Positions 21,655 through 32,032 are shown, counted from the first letter of the stretch. The stretch is DNA of 64,000 nt from Aerococcus urinaeequi (GCF_001543205.1 NZ_CP014162.1:1426001-1490000), one strand, 5' to 3'. Made by a program: numbers and translations. The notes: generated by a model not told the origin, from the sequence alone.

Positions 21655-22248
21655 ATGACAACAAAAATATACTTAATGCGCCACGGGCAAACATTATTTA
21701 ACAAGCTGCATAAGATCCAAGGGGCATCGGATTCACCACTAACTGCTAAGGGTATTCGCCAAGCTGAAATTGCGCGCGATCATTTTGAACGTGAAGGGAT
21801 TACTTTTGACGTAGCCTACGCATCAACATCAGAACGTGCCAGTGATACATTAGAAATTGTTTTTGGACAAAATAAAGACTACCACCGCTTGAAGTCATTG
21901 AAAGAATGGGACTTTGGTACATTTGAGGCAGAATCAGAACATTTAAACCCGCCTTTGCCATATGGAGATTTTTTTGCGGGTTATCAAGGTGAAAGAGAAG
22001 TAGATTTTAGAAAACGAATTAGCCAAGCCGTTCAAGAAATTGCGGACAACCATCCCGACCAAACGGTCTTAATTGTTAGTCACGGAGCTGCCATCGCACA
22101 ATTCTTTAAAGATAAAACTAACTTTGAAGGCTCTATTTCAAAAGAAATTGGCTTTACAAACTGTTCAGCTTTGATTTTCGATTACCAGGATGGGGCTTTT
22201 GAGTACGTCGATGTTCTAAATCATGACTATAGTGAGTTAGCAGATTAA
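21655..22248 (+). CDS. Histidine phosphatase family protein
   Basis: 197 residues of the phosphoglycerate mutase/acid phosphatase branch. The phosphohistidine motif MRHGQTLFN gives His10 as nucleophile; the second catalytic histidine is His143 in VSHGAAI. The ATG at 21655 is preferred over the in-frame ATG 36 bases upstream because GGGGGACGAG lies at proper distance. Members dephosphorylate many small metabolites, so no substrate is assigned. Confidence 0.88.
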   Translation: MTTKIYLMRHGQTLFNKLHKIQGASDSPLTAKGIRQAEIARDHFEREGITFDVAYASTSERASDTLEIVFGQNKDYHRLKSLKEWDFGTFEAESEHLNPPLPYGDFFAGYQGEREVDFRKRISQAVQEIADNHPDQTVLIVSHGAAIAQFFKDKTNFEGSISKEIGFTNCSALIFDYQDGAFEYVDVLNHDYSELAD

Positions 22249-22283
22249 GGAAGCAGAAAAATTATCAATATTTTTGTAGGTTT

Positions 22284-22317
22284 AAGGCTTGTAGGATAAG
22301 ACTACAGGTCTTTTTTT
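22284..22317 (+). terminator. Terminator of the histidine phosphatase gene
   Basis: AAGGCTTGTAG at 22284-22294 pairs with CTACAGGTCT at 22302-22311 (two G-U) and runs into seven T. Confidence 0.82.
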
Positions 22318-22346
22318 GCAATTAAATCTTGAAAATATTTTTAATA

Positions 22347-22390
22347 TGTAAGCGATTTCTATTGACTGAATCATTTTGTACCCTTATAAT
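22347..22390 (+). promoter_or_regulatory. Promoter with cre site for the GH1/PTS operon
   Basis: TTGACT 22362-22367, exactly 17 bases, TATAAT 22385-22390. A cre candidate TGTAAGCGATTTCT at 22347-22360 matches TGWAANCGNTNWCA at 13 of 14 positions and ends one base before the -35. Confidence 0.75.
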
Positions 22391-22400
22391 TGTTTTCAGA

Positions 22401-22477
22401 GATGACAATTCGTTTGTTTGTGTAGATAGAATTATTGAGGGAATATTTTTTTCTCAAAATGTGTAAGCGGTGTCATC
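22401..22477 (+). promoter_or_regulatory. Leader inverted repeat with a perfect cre
   Basis: TGTAAGCGGTGTCA at 22462-22475 matches the cre consensus at all 14 positions. GATGACA 22401-22407 and TGTCATC 22471-22477 are complementary and could also form an RNA hairpin or a dyad for the GntR regulator encoded downstream. It is 25-100 bases before the GH1 start. Confidence 0.7.
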
Positions 22478-22500
22478 GAAAGAAGGGTGGAGATGGTTGA

Positions 22501-23916
<1,416 letters not shown>

Positions 23917-23934
23917 TAATTGGGAGGTGGTTTC

Positions 23935-24639
23935 ATGGTTAAATATAAAAAAATAGCACAGGAAATCACCAACTACATTGTAGACAACCAGATGAAACGA
24001 CACGATAAATTACCAGTGATTGATGAGATGGCCATTGATTTCAATGCCAGCAAGTCAACCATCGTCAAGGCTCTAGATATTCTAGAAGCCAAGGGGCAAA
24101 TTTATCAGGTCCAAGGGTCGGGGATATTTGTACGAGATGTCCATATTCCTGGAAAAATCAACTTAAACCGTCCTGAAGGGCTGAGTCGAACCCTAGTCGG
24201 TGCGACCATTGTGAGTCGGGTGGTTAAGGTTGAAATCATTAAACCGAATGCTACTATTCAAGAATATCTTGAATGTGACCCAGATGAAGATATTTATATG
24301 GTAGAACGGACCCGATATATTAAAGGGGAGATTCATTCCTATGAAAAGTCTTACTTTAGAAAGAAATACGTCCGTTATATGAACGAGCAGATTGCTAGAG
24401 GATCTATTTTTACCTATTTGGAAGATAACTTAGATCTGACGCCTAGCTTTTCAAACGCCTTCTTCCAGGTGAAGCAAATGGGCGTTGAAGTTGCTAGCTA
24501 CCTGGAGTGTTCGCCCGAAACATATGGCTTAGAATTGATTAACCAGTTTTTCCTATCTAATGGGGCCATATTCGACTATAGCGTCTTGTGGTACAGCCCA
24601 GACCATGCCCAGTTCTTCGTACCATCTAACTTTTACTAA
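23935..24639 (+). CDS. GntR-family regulator with UTRA domain
   Basis: 234 residues. An N-terminal winged helix-turn-helix (about 1-65, with MAIDFNASKSTIVKALDILEAKGQIYQVQGSGIFV) is followed by a UTRA ligand-binding domain (about 85-230). This class, including BglR-type proteins, senses sugar phosphates. The ATG at 23935 follows GGGAGG; the in-frame TTG at 23920 overlaps that site and is rejected. Its place inside the operon, 18 bases after GH1, suggests it controls the operon, perhaps through the dyad at 22401-22477. Confidence 0.9.
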   Translation: MVKYKKIAQEITNYIVDNQMKRHDKLPVIDEMAIDFNASKSTIVKALDILEAKGQIYQVQGSGIFVRDVHIPGKINLNRPEGLSRTLVGATIVSRVVKVEIIKPNATIQEYLECDPDEDIYMVERTRYIKGEIHSYEKSYFRKKYVRYMNEQIARGSIFTYLEDNLDLTPSFSNAFFQVKQMGVEVASYLECSPETYGLELINQFFLSNGAIFDYSVLWYSPDHAQFFVPSNFY

Positions 24640-24669
24640 AACAATTTAATTTATATTGGAGGAATTATT

Positions 24670-25014
24670 ATGAAAAAAGCACTTATCATTTGTAACGCAG
24701 GGATGTCATCATCATTAATGGCGAAGAAGGCAACTGACTTCTTTAAAACGAAAAATGTGCCAATTGAACTCGACGCAACCACTGTAAGTAAGTCATCTGA
24801 ATTCTTTAAAAAAGGCGAGTTTGACTTATACCTAGTGTCACCGCAAATCAAAATGTACTATGACCAAATCGCCAAAGAAGCAGAAGCAGCGAATAAATTA
24901 GTTGCCAATATCCCACCACAAGCATATATCCCAACAGAAGATGGGGTATCTAACTTAGCCAAATTGACCTTCACTGAATTGAAACCTTTGTTACAAGCTG
25001 AAAAGAACGGATAA
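24670..25014 (+). CDS. PTS lactose/cellobiose-family IIB component
   Basis: 114 residues. The phosphocysteine Cys9 sits in the N-terminal loop CNAGMSSS, as in cellobiose IIB enzymes. It accepts phosphate from the IIA protein encoded next and passes it to the sugar bound by IIC. TTGGAGG ribosome-binding site precedes the ATG. Operon gene order is GH1, GntR, IIB, IIA, small membrane protein, IIC. Confidence 0.93.
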   Translation: MKKALIICNAGMSSSLMAKKATDFFKTKNVPIELDATTVSKSSEFFKKGEFDLYLVSPQIKMYYDQIAKEAEAANKLVANIPPQAYIPTEDGVSNLAKLTFTELKPLLQAEKNG

Positions 25015-25030
25015 GAGGGGAGGATAAGCA

Positions 25031-25348
25031 ATGGAATCAGCAGAAATTCAAACAATCGCATTTACCATCATTTTACATGCGGGAAATGGTCGGACATTAG
25101 TCCATGAAAGTTTCCCATTAATGCGTGCTGGTAAGTATGAAGAGGCAGAGGCGAAATTAAAGGAAGCGAATGATGCATTAGTTGAAGCGCATAATGCGCA
25201 AACTGACTTATTACATCAATACGCGAATGGTGAAGATATCAATATGGAAATTATCATGGTACATGCACAGGATCATTTGATGACCTCAACGACCCTGCGT
25301 GAAATGGCAGTTGAAATGTTGGAAATGTATAAGGTAATGAAGGCTTAA
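25031..25348 (+). CDS. PTS lactose/cellobiose-family IIA component
   Basis: 105 residues, helical trimer-forming family. The phosphorylated histidine is His78 and the metal-binding aspartate is Asp81, both in VHAQDHLM. It takes phosphate from HPr. A GAGGGGAGG ribosome-binding site precedes the ATG, and the gene is 16 bases after IIB. Confidence 0.93.
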   Translation: MESAEIQTIAFTIILHAGNGRTLVHESFPLMRAGKYEEAEAKLKEANDALVEAHNAQTDLLHQYANGEDINMEIIMVHAQDHLMTSTTLREMAVEMLEMYKVMKA

Positions 25349-25382
25349 AGTTAGGATAACTAGAGAAAAGGATGCGGTTGAC

Positions 25383-25880
25383 GTGGCAAGAAGTAAAGAA
25401 ATTAAGAAACATGAAAAAGAATTGGCTTTGCGGAATTTTAGGTTTAATCGTTTCCTCTTTATTCGTTATGCTTTAGCCTTTAGTGTCATTGCTAATTTAT
25501 ATTGGCTGTTTATGAACTTGTTTACCCAAGTTTCATCAATCATCCTACCGGGTGCGATGGTGGTACTTGGTGGTATGGCCGCATTTGAATACTTGCGGAT
25601 TTACTGGACCCATCAAAATACATTGAAGTTTTCAAAAATCTATTTCCAAACACAAATTGTTGTAAATGTCCTTTTATTTTTTGCAACTTTTAATGAATCC
25701 GTATTCAGTTATTTATATCCCTTCTTAGGGGTGTCAAACGAAGCAATATTACTTGTTTACATTATCCTGGGAGTGGGGTTAGTGGTAGCAGGTATATCTT
25801 TATTCAAAGTGCTACGAATCGCTAAAAATAAAGATAAGAAATATCAATATATTCAACGATATGAAAAATACACATCTTAA
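25383..25880 (+). CDS. Small membrane protein of the cellobiose-type PTS operon
   Basis: 165 residues with a basic N-terminus and about four membrane segments (approximately 28-47, 52-70, 88-105 and 120-142), and a basic C-terminal tail. I do not recognise a characterised family, although small membrane proteins at this place in cellobiose PTS operons occur in related bacteria. The start is GTG with AAAAGGA about ten bases upstream. The position between IIA and IIC suggests a role with the transporter. Confidence 0.7.
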   Translation: MARSKEIKKHEKELALRNFRFNRFLFIRYALAFSVIANLYWLFMNLFTQVSSIILPGAMVVLGGMAAFEYLRIYWTHQNTLKFSKIYFQTQIVVNVLLFFATFNESVFSYLYPFLGVSNEAILLVYIILGVGLVVAGISLFKVLRIAKNKDKKYQYIQRYEKYTS

Positions 25881-25915
25881 CTGATGAAAAAATTTGAAGA
25901 AAAGAGTTGTTGAAC

Positions 25916-27307
25916 ATGTCTGAAGAAAATAAATCTACCGGCTTTTTTGGTATCTTAGAAAAATATATTATGAACCCCTTAGGTAAATTGGCGACAACTA
26001 AATTTGTACGTGCCATTATGAATACGGGTATTGCCGTTATTCCATTTACCATTGTTGGGTCAATGTTCTTGGTATTAAACGTTTTACCAACAGCTATTCC
26101 AGCTTTACAGGGTATTTATGACGCAACGATTGGTAACTTCACACAATTATACATGCTAGCCAATACAGCCACTATGGGTGTGCTTGCCTTATACTTCTCA
26201 GTAGTTTTAGGGTATGAGTTTACAAAAGTTTACGTTGACGACGATGGCATCGACATGAACCCAGTCAACGGTGCCTTACTATCACTTTTTGCCTTCTTAA
26301 TGGCTATCCCACAATTGGTTTGGGAAGACGGCGCGATGGTTCGTACAACTGAAATTACTGATGCTTCAACTATTATTAATGGTTGGGCAATGGGTGGTGA
26401 CGGGGTAACGCGTTTTGGTACCATTGGTATCTTTACAGCCATCATCATGGGTGTTTTAGCGGTTCAATTATACCGTCTATGTATTGTAAACAACTGGGTA
26501 ATTAAAATGCCAGATGCAGTGCCGCAAGGTGTTGCTAACTCATTTACTGCCCTAGTACCTACTTTCGTTATTGCCTTCACAGTAATTATCTTAAACGGTG
26601 CCTTAGTAATGTTCGGTACTGACTTGTTCCAATTGATCCAAGCACCATTTGGATTCGTAACGCAAATCACGGGCACTTACATCGGGGTACTGGTTATCGT
26701 ATTCTTAATCCATGCTTTGTGGAGCGTTGGTATTCACGGTTCTACCATCATTTCTTCCTTAGTTCAACCAATCTTATTAGCGAATATGGCTGAGAATGCT
26801 GCTGGTGGGAACCACGTCTTAGCGGGTGAGTTCTGGAACTCATACGTTATCGTCGGTGGTGCTGGTGCGACTTTAGGTTTAACTATTTTCCTTGCCTTCT
26901 TTGCTCGTTCAGAGCAATTGAAAGCTTTAGGTAAAACAGCTATCGTCCCAGCATTCTTCAACATTAACGAGCCGATTATCTTCGGGGTACCAATGATCTA
27001 TAACCCATCGATGTTTATTCCGTTTATCGGTGCGCCAATGGTTGCCGCTACAATCGGTTACTTTGGTACACAACTAGGTTTCGTAAACAATATTATTGCA
27101 CAATCACCATGGCCAATGCCTGTTGGTATCGCAGCATTTATCGGTACAACTGACTGGCGTGCAATTATTCTAGCAGTGATCTGTGTGGTTGCAGCCTTCG
27201 CTGTTTACTACCCATTCGTTACTAAATACGACAAAGCCTTATTTGTAGAAGAGCAAGAGCGTGAAGCTGCAGCAGAAGGCGATGATGACGACTTCTTTAG
27301 CTTCTAA
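25916..27307 (+). CDS. PTS lactose/cellobiose-family IIC permease
   Basis: 463 residues, about ten membrane helices. The family motifs HALWSVGIHGS and NINEPIIFGVPMIYNP, which form the sugar-binding part, are present. The acidic C-terminus ends EGDDDDFFSF. The ATG at 25916 is preferred over the in-frame TTG at 25907. The sugar is most likely a beta-diglucoside, judging from the GH1 gene in the operon. Confidence 0.93.
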   Translation: MSEENKSTGFFGILEKYIMNPLGKLATTKFVRAIMNTGIAVIPFTIVGSMFLVLNVLPTAIPALQGIYDATIGNFTQLYMLANTATMGVLALYFSVVLGYEFTKVYVDDDGIDMNPVNGALLSLFAFLMAIPQLVWEDGAMVRTTEITDASTIINGWAMGGDGVTRFGTIGIFTAIIMGVLAVQLYRLCIVNNWVIKMPDAVPQGVANSFTALVPTFVIAFTVIILNGALVMFGTDLFQLIQAPFGFVTQITGTYIGVLVIVFLIHALWSVGIHGSTIISSLVQPILLANMAENAAGGNHVLAGEFWNSYVIVGGAGATLGLTIFLAFFARSEQLKALGKTAIVPAFFNINEPIIFGVPMIYNPSMFIPFIGAPMVAATIGYFGTQLGFVNNIIAQSPWPMPVGIAAFIGTTDWRAIILAVICVVAAFAVYYPFVTKYDKALFVEEQEREAAAEGDDDDFFSF

Positions 27308-27337
27308 TATGGCTTAATGCATTTAAATATAAGAAAA

Positions 27338-27373
27338 AGAAAGGTGATTGCGCTTGACGCAATCACCTTTTTG
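27338..27373. terminator. Terminator between the PTS operon and the aldo/keto reductase
   Basis: AAAGGTGATTGCG 27340-27352 and CGCAATCACCTTT 27358-27370 pair perfectly; A-rich on the left and T-run on the right, so probably bidirectional. Confidence 0.88.
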
Positions 27374-27384
27374 AATACAATATT

Positions 27385-28374
27385 TTAATTGTTGTTAGCC
27401 ATCACACCAACTAGTGGATGGGGTGAATACAATTCTTCTAAATAGTGAATGTCTTCAGCTGTCAACTTTAAGTTGACAGCAGCTACGGCACCATCAATAT
27501 GGTGGACTTTGGTTGCCCCAACAACAGGGGCAGTGGCCTTGGTCAATAGCCAGGCAAGGGATACTTCGGTCATAGTGACCTGGTATTTTTCCGCGATTTC
27601 ATGGACGCGTTGGATAATCTCCTGATCTTGAACAGCAGTATCTTGGTACTTACTTTTAGCGAAGTTGTCCAGGTTCATTCGCTGGCTACTATTGTCCCCT
27701 GCTAGTCTTGATAGACGGCCAGAAGCAAGGGCAGAGTAGGGTGTGAGTGCAATATTATTTTCATTTGCGAACCGGTTCATTTCCCGTTCTTCTTCTCTGA
27801 AAATCAAATTGTAATGGCCTTGGATAGACACAAATTCGGTCAGTTTATGCGCACGGGCGTAGGCGTTAGCGGTGGCAATCTGGTAGGCATAGGCGTTAGA
27901 AATACCGATATATCTGGTTTTGCCAGCCTTAACCAAGCTGTCTAAGGCCTCCATAATGTCTTCCATGGGGGTGTGGTAGTCCCACATGTGGTAAATATAG
28001 AGGTCGACGTAATCCATGCCAAGGTTATTTAAACTGGCATTGAGTGACCCTTCGATATGGTCTCGGGCTGAAACCTTATTTTGGCGCTCTTCTTCTGTCC
28101 GGGGGAGGAATTTTGTGGCAATGACCACATCGCCTCGCTTGGCTAATTGACTGAGGGCCTTACCAACGTACTGTTCACTAGTCCCGCCTTGGTAGGCGAT
28201 GGCCGTATCGAAAAAGTTAATGCCTTGGTCTAAGGCATGACTGATAATCGCGGTCGTGGCTTCTTGGTCTAAAGTCCAAGCGTGTCCGCCTTTGTTTGGG
28301 TCACCAAAGCCCATACAGCCAAGGCAAATACGGGAAACAGACAAGTTTGAATTACCTAATTGTACATAGTCCAT
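27385..28374 (-). CDS. Aldo/keto reductase
   Basis: 329-residue NADPH-dependent aldo/keto reductase. The tetrad is visible as Asp56, Tyr61, Lys88 and His129. The N-terminal part with LGCMGFGDPNKGGHAWTL resembles the group of AKRs often annotated as YakC- or AKR13-like. AAAGGAG precedes the ATG. It is 39 bases downstream of a HAD phosphatase gene and likely shares its promoter and cre site. Confidence 0.88.
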   Translation of the reverse strand: MDYVQLGNSNLSVSRICLGCMGFGDPNKGGHAWTLDQEATTAIISHALDQGINFFDTAIAYQGGTSEQYVGKALSQLAKRGDVVIATKFLPRTEEERQNKVSARDHIEGSLNASLNNLGMDYVDLYIYHMWDYHTPMEDIMEALDSLVKAGKTRYIGISNAYAYQIATANAYARAHKLTEFVSIQGHYNLIFREEEREMNRFANENNIALTPYSALASGRLSRLAGDNSSQRMNLDNFAKSKYQDTAVQDQEIIQRVHEIAEKYQVTMTEVSLAWLLTKATAPVVGATKVHHIDGAVAAVNLKLTAEDIHYLEELYSPHPLVGVMANNN

Positions 28375-28413
28375 GGTGGTTAGCTCCTTTTATAACTAGT
28401 CGAATAAAATAAA

Positions 28414-29250
28414 TCAAATCAAACCGAAATGTTTGAAGGCATTGTATAAGCCGTTATCTTCAGCGGCATCTGTGATGTAGTCCGCAGCAGCCTTGATTTC
28501 ACCGCCACCATTCCCCATAGCAACACCCGTTTCACAGATGTTAAACATAGGGATATCAATTTTAGCGTCACCGAATGCGAAGGTGTCTTTTGGATCGACA
28601 TTTTCATGGGCCAATAAGTCTTGGATGGCCGTTTCCTTAGTGATGTTGGCTAGGGCCACGTCACCAAATAGGGCATGCTCACCGCGTCCACCCCAAGTGC
28701 CGACTTGGTAGTCTTTGAAAGCTTCTTTGGCATCTAAATAGTCTTGGTAAGATTCAAGGACGAAGGAGATCTTGTTGATATCATCTCTGTATAAGTTTTG
28801 ATCAAACAACATGTCTGGGAAGATAGATTCTACTGACGCGTCTTGTGCATTATCTTTTCCTTTGTAAGCGACATAAGATTGGACAGTTTGACGGCCGCGT
28901 TCTCTAAAGTTTTTAGACCCATATAAGCCAGAATTTGATTCCAAATAAAATTCTAAATTACGGTCTAGTAACCAGTCGACGATTTTGCGGGTTTCTTCGC
29001 CTGTTAAATGCTTGTGGTAGATTACTTCATCCGCCAATTCGATGTAGTTACCGTTCCCGCCAACATAGCCGTCAAAGCCGATGTCTAGGATTTCTTTGTA
29101 CATTTCGGCTTTGGACCGGCCAGTCACTGTGAATACCTTGTGGCCATTAGCTTGGGCTTGATGGATAGCTTCGACTGCGGATTCTGGAAGGACGTTTTCA
29201 TAAGAAACTAAAGTCCCATCTACATCTAGAAAAATATACTTACTTGTCAT
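28414..29250 (-). CDS. Cof-type HAD-IIB hydrolase
   Basis: 278 residues. HAD motif I is DVDGTL at residues 9-14 with nucleophile Asp9, motif II the VTGRSK segment, and motif IV FGDAKIDIPMF. The cap between motifs II and III is of the IIB type. Members dephosphorylate sugar phosphates and nucleotides. The co-transcribed aldo/keto reductase, promoter and cre site link it to carbon metabolism. AAGGAGT precedes the ATG. Confidence 0.9.
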   Translation of the reverse strand: MTSKYIFLDVDGTLVSYENVLPESAVEAIHQAQANGHKVFTVTGRSKAEMYKEILDIGFDGYVGGNGNYIELADEVIYHKHLTGEETRKIVDWLLDRNLEFYLESNSGLYGSKNFRERGRQTVQSYVAYKGKDNAQDASVESIFPDMLFDQNLYRDDINKISFVLESYQDYLDAKEAFKDYQVGTWGGRGEHALFGDVALANITKETAIQDLLAHENVDPKDTFAFGDAKIDIPMFNICETGVAMGNGGGEIKAAADYITDAAEDNGLYNAFKHFGLI

Positions 29251-29293
29251 AAATCATACTCCTTTTTCGATTATGTTTGATCGAATGTTGAAA

Positions 29294-29351
29294 GTAAAGC
29301 GTTTTCAAACTTTACATGCTAATGATAGCCGATAACGTTCATATAAGTCAA
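29294..29351 (-). promoter_or_regulatory. Promoter and cre-like site of the HAD/AKR operon
   Basis: On the minus strand TTGACT (29346-29351) and TATCAT (29322-29327) are 18 bases apart. A cre-like site, TGAAAACGCTTTAC on the minus strand (29294-29307, 12 of 14), lies downstream of the start of transcription, a roadblock position. Confidence 0.5.
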
Positions 29352-29451
29352 ATTGTATGGTTCTAATTATTTGATTCAGTAAAGGTTGAAAAAGAAACCG
29401 GTAACATGATATATTACTCTACATAAGATAAAAATGTTTGGGGGTGGCAGC

Positions 29452-30282
29452 GTGCAAATTGTTCGTATATTTAATAACAATGCGGTACTAGCGCTTGATG
29501 AAGAGGACGACGAAGTGGTCGTAATGGGTAAAGGTCTAGGTTTTAGTCAACATGTGGGCAACGTGGTGGATGAAAGTAAGATTGAAAAGATTTTTAAAGA
29601 AAACGCGGTGGATATATCGGTTGAGGAATTATTTGTGACCTTGTCCACCCCTGAAATCGATAGTCTGCTAGCCATTATAGACCTAGCCACGACGAGTCTT
29701 GACGAGAAATACCAGGCCAACTTGTATATCACCTTGGCGGACCATATTCATTTTGCCTTGGAACGGTTTGAAAAAGGGCTCGTTATCACGAATCCACTGG
29801 CTTGGAATATTCGTCGGCTATTTCCAGATGAGTATCATATTGGTTTTAAAGCGCTAGATATTATTCAAGCCAATCTTGGCGTCAGGTTGCCGGATGATGA
29901 AGCCTCTTCAATTGCCTTGCATTTGGTGAACGCCCGGATGAACCAAGGTGAGATGAGTCAGACTATGGAAACGGTGAAAATTGTCCGGGGGATTTTAGAA
30001 GTGGTTACCCTCTTTTTCGGTCAGAAATTTGATACCGAATCTATTGCCTATAACCGGTTTATGACCCACTTGCAGTACTTTGCCTTGCGGGTGATTCAGG
30101 GGGAAGCGCAGAATGGGTCAGGTCAATTTCTCTATGACCAAGTCAAAGAAAATTATCCTAAAGCCATGGCTTGTGCAGAGAAAATCGATGACTACATTTA
30201 CCATCAGTACGCCTATCGGATTACAGCGGAAGAGAAATCTTACTTGGCTATTCATGTAAACCGGCTGATTGAGTCTAATTAA
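29452..30282 (+). CDS. BglG/LicT-family transcription antiterminator
   Basis: 276 residues: N-terminal RNA-binding CAT domain (about 1-55, VRIFNNNAVLAL), then two PTS regulation domains (about 65-165 and 172-276). PTS-dependent phosphorylation of PRD histidines controls dimerisation and RNA binding. I chose GTG at 29452 since GGGGGTGG precedes it and it matches the usual family start; the ATG at 29434 would precede the ribosome-binding site. Its likely target is the RAT hairpin at 32320, before the beta-glucoside PTS gene, although an aminotransferase unit is inserted between. No RAT is seen before the antiterminator gene itself. Confidence 0.92.
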   Translation: MQIVRIFNNNAVLALDEEDDEVVVMGKGLGFSQHVGNVVDESKIEKIFKENAVDISVEELFVTLSTPEIDSLLAIIDLATTSLDEKYQANLYITLADHIHFALERFEKGLVITNPLAWNIRRLFPDEYHIGFKALDIIQANLGVRLPDDEASSIALHLVNARMNQGEMSQTMETVKIVRGILEVVTLFFGQKFDTESIAYNRFMTHLQYFALRVIQGEAQNGSGQFLYDQVKENYPKAMACAEKIDDYIYHQYAYRITAEEKSYLAIHVNRLIESN

Positions 30283-30446
30283 TAGCATCGAATGAATAAT
30301 TGGGAAAAGAGCATACAAGGTCAATACAATGATCTCATTTTTTGAAACATATCGTCTAGTATTCTGATAGGCGAATGCTTTCAAACGGTGAGATTTTTTG
30401 TTTTTCAGAAATTATGACGAAATACTTTACAATAAAAACAAAAAAG

Positions 30447-30475
30447 TTGACAGGACGCCTTAAAAACAATAGAAT
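30447..30475 (+). promoter_or_regulatory. Promoter of the second T-box leader
   Basis: TTGACA 30447-30452, 17 bases, TAGAAT 30470-30475, a near-consensus sigma-A promoter. Confidence 0.78.
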
Positions 30476-30481
30476 TCTCAT

Positions 30482-30772
30482 CATAATGTAATATATTTTT
30501 AATTTAAAAAAGCTTTGAAGAGAAGAGTAACTGAATTATTTTCTGATGCAGAGAACCCTTGGATGGTGAAAGAGGGACTGAAAATATAAGTGAAGATGAG
30601 CTCTGAGCAACCAAGCGGTTAACGCCTCTTGGTCGGTCGCAACCGTTATATTGCCGGGTTCTATTTGGAACCCTGGAGGTGCTATGTTCATAGCATAAAT
30701 TTGGGTGGTAACACGAAAAGCATTTTCGTCCCTTCATTGTACGGATGACGTATGGTGGAGGGGCTTTTTTTT
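30482..30772 (+). promoter_or_regulatory. T-box riboswitch, AUG specifier (methionine), before aminotransferase
   Basis: AGTA near 30525 and GGTG near 30564 mark Stem I. The putative specifier ATG is at 30596-30598 in GAAGATGAGC. The T-box TGGGTGGTAACACG is at 30702-30715. The terminator arms at about 30728-30743 and 30749-30764 pair over 16 bases with several G-U pairs and run into eight T. The block ATGAGCTCTGAGC is shared with the third T-box at 43157, which supports the same specificity. Confidence 0.88.
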
Positions 30773-30829
30773 CAATCAGCGTAAATATAAGGACAAAAGC
30801 TAGGAAAGATTCGGAAAAGGAGTATTTCA

Positions 30830-32032
30830 ATGACAAACAATTTTGCGAAACGAACTATCGGACTTCAGACGTCTCCCTTAAGAGAGAACGCCAAAAAAGC
30901 AGGGACAGATCCCAACACAATTTCTTTCTCGTTTGGTTATCCATCAAAAGATGCCTACCCAATAGACACATTGAGACAGATATCTGATAATCTTTATGAT
31001 AATGAAGAGCCAGATTCTTATTTACAATATGGTCAAACGGAAGGAGTCCCAGAACTAAGAGAAGCCTTAAAAGAAAGATTAGCGAAAAAAATCCAGTTAG
31101 AAACAGACGAAGATTTAATCATCACTTCCGGTGCTACCCAAGGGATTGCACTTTCGGTCAAGTTATTTTGTAATGAAGGGGATATAGTTTTATGTGAGGC
31201 GCAAACCTTTCACGGAGCAGTGACTTCTATCAAATCAAACGGCGCTATACCAGAAGGAATTCCGAGAACAACAAGCTCTAATATCGATTTTGATTATTTA
31301 GAAAAAAGACTTAGTGAAGATGTGGATAAACGGATTAAATTGCTGTACTTAATTCCGACCTTCCAAAATCCTTTAGGCACAAGTCTTACTTTAGAAGAGC
31401 GAAAGACCATCTATGAATTAGCTAAAAAATATGATGTCGTTATCATAGAAGACGATCCATACGGCGAATTACAGTATACAGGCGAAGTGATCCCGCGCAT
31501 TAAGTCGCTTGATGAGGATGGTCGCGTAATCTATGTGGGTTCTTTTTCAAAAATCCTCGCACCTAGTACGCGTTTAGGTTTTATGATTGCTTCAAGTGAC
31601 ATTCTTGAAAAAGTGATCGTCTTAAAACAAGTGGCAGACTCCCATACCAACAACTATTGGCAACGAGTCTTACTGGGCTTTATCAAAGAATACGACTTTG
31701 AAGGCCATGTGGCTTTTTTGAAAGACTATTACGGTCAGAAATGCCAACTTATGGTCGACAAGTTAAATGAAATGCCATCAGAATATATTGATTTTACGGT
31801 ACCAACAGGTGGTTATTTTATCAATTGTCAGCTTAAAGAAGATGTGGATATTGAGGCCTTCTACCAGTATTTGGCGGACCGTCATGTGGTGGTGATTCAC
31901 GGTAATGTGATGAGCGTAGACCATGTTGGCTTCGAAGATAATTTTCGGTTGAATTTCACAAGACCGTCCACTGAGGATATTGAAAAAGGGATTGAAGTCA
32001 TCAAAGAAGCTCTGATAGTAGCAAAAAAATAA
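30830..32032 (+). CDS. PLP-dependent aminotransferase (class I/II, MocR/AAT-I type)
   Basis: 400 residues, fold-type I aminotransferase. The PLP-binding lysine is Lys241 in SFSKILAPSTRLG; the cofactor contacts TSGATQGI and EDDPYGEL are also present. No N-terminal HTH is fused, so this is an enzyme and not a MocR regulator. The methionine-type T-box upstream suggests a role in methionine or branched/aromatic amino acid transamination, for example recycling of 2-oxo-4-methylthiobutyrate; that is inference. Start follows AAAAGGAG. It is inserted between the BglG gene and its probable target operon. Confidence 0.9.
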   Translation: MTNNFAKRTIGLQTSPLRENAKKAGTDPNTISFSFGYPSKDAYPIDTLRQISDNLYDNEEPDSYLQYGQTEGVPELREALKERLAKKIQLETDEDLIITSGATQGIALSVKLFCNEGDIVLCEAQTFHGAVTSIKSNGAIPEGIPRTTSSNIDFDYLEKRLSEDVDKRIKLLYLIPTFQNPLGTSLTLEERKTIYELAKKYDVVIIEDDPYGELQYTGEVIPRIKSLDEDGRVIYVGSFSKILAPSTRLGFMIASSDILEKVIVLKQVADSHTNNYWQRVLLGFIKEYDFEGHVAFLKDYYGQKCQLMVDKLNEMPSEYIDFTVPTGGYFINCQLKEDVDIEAFYQYLADRHVVVIHGNVMSVDHVGFEDNFRLNFTRPSTEDIEKGIEVIKEALIVAKK

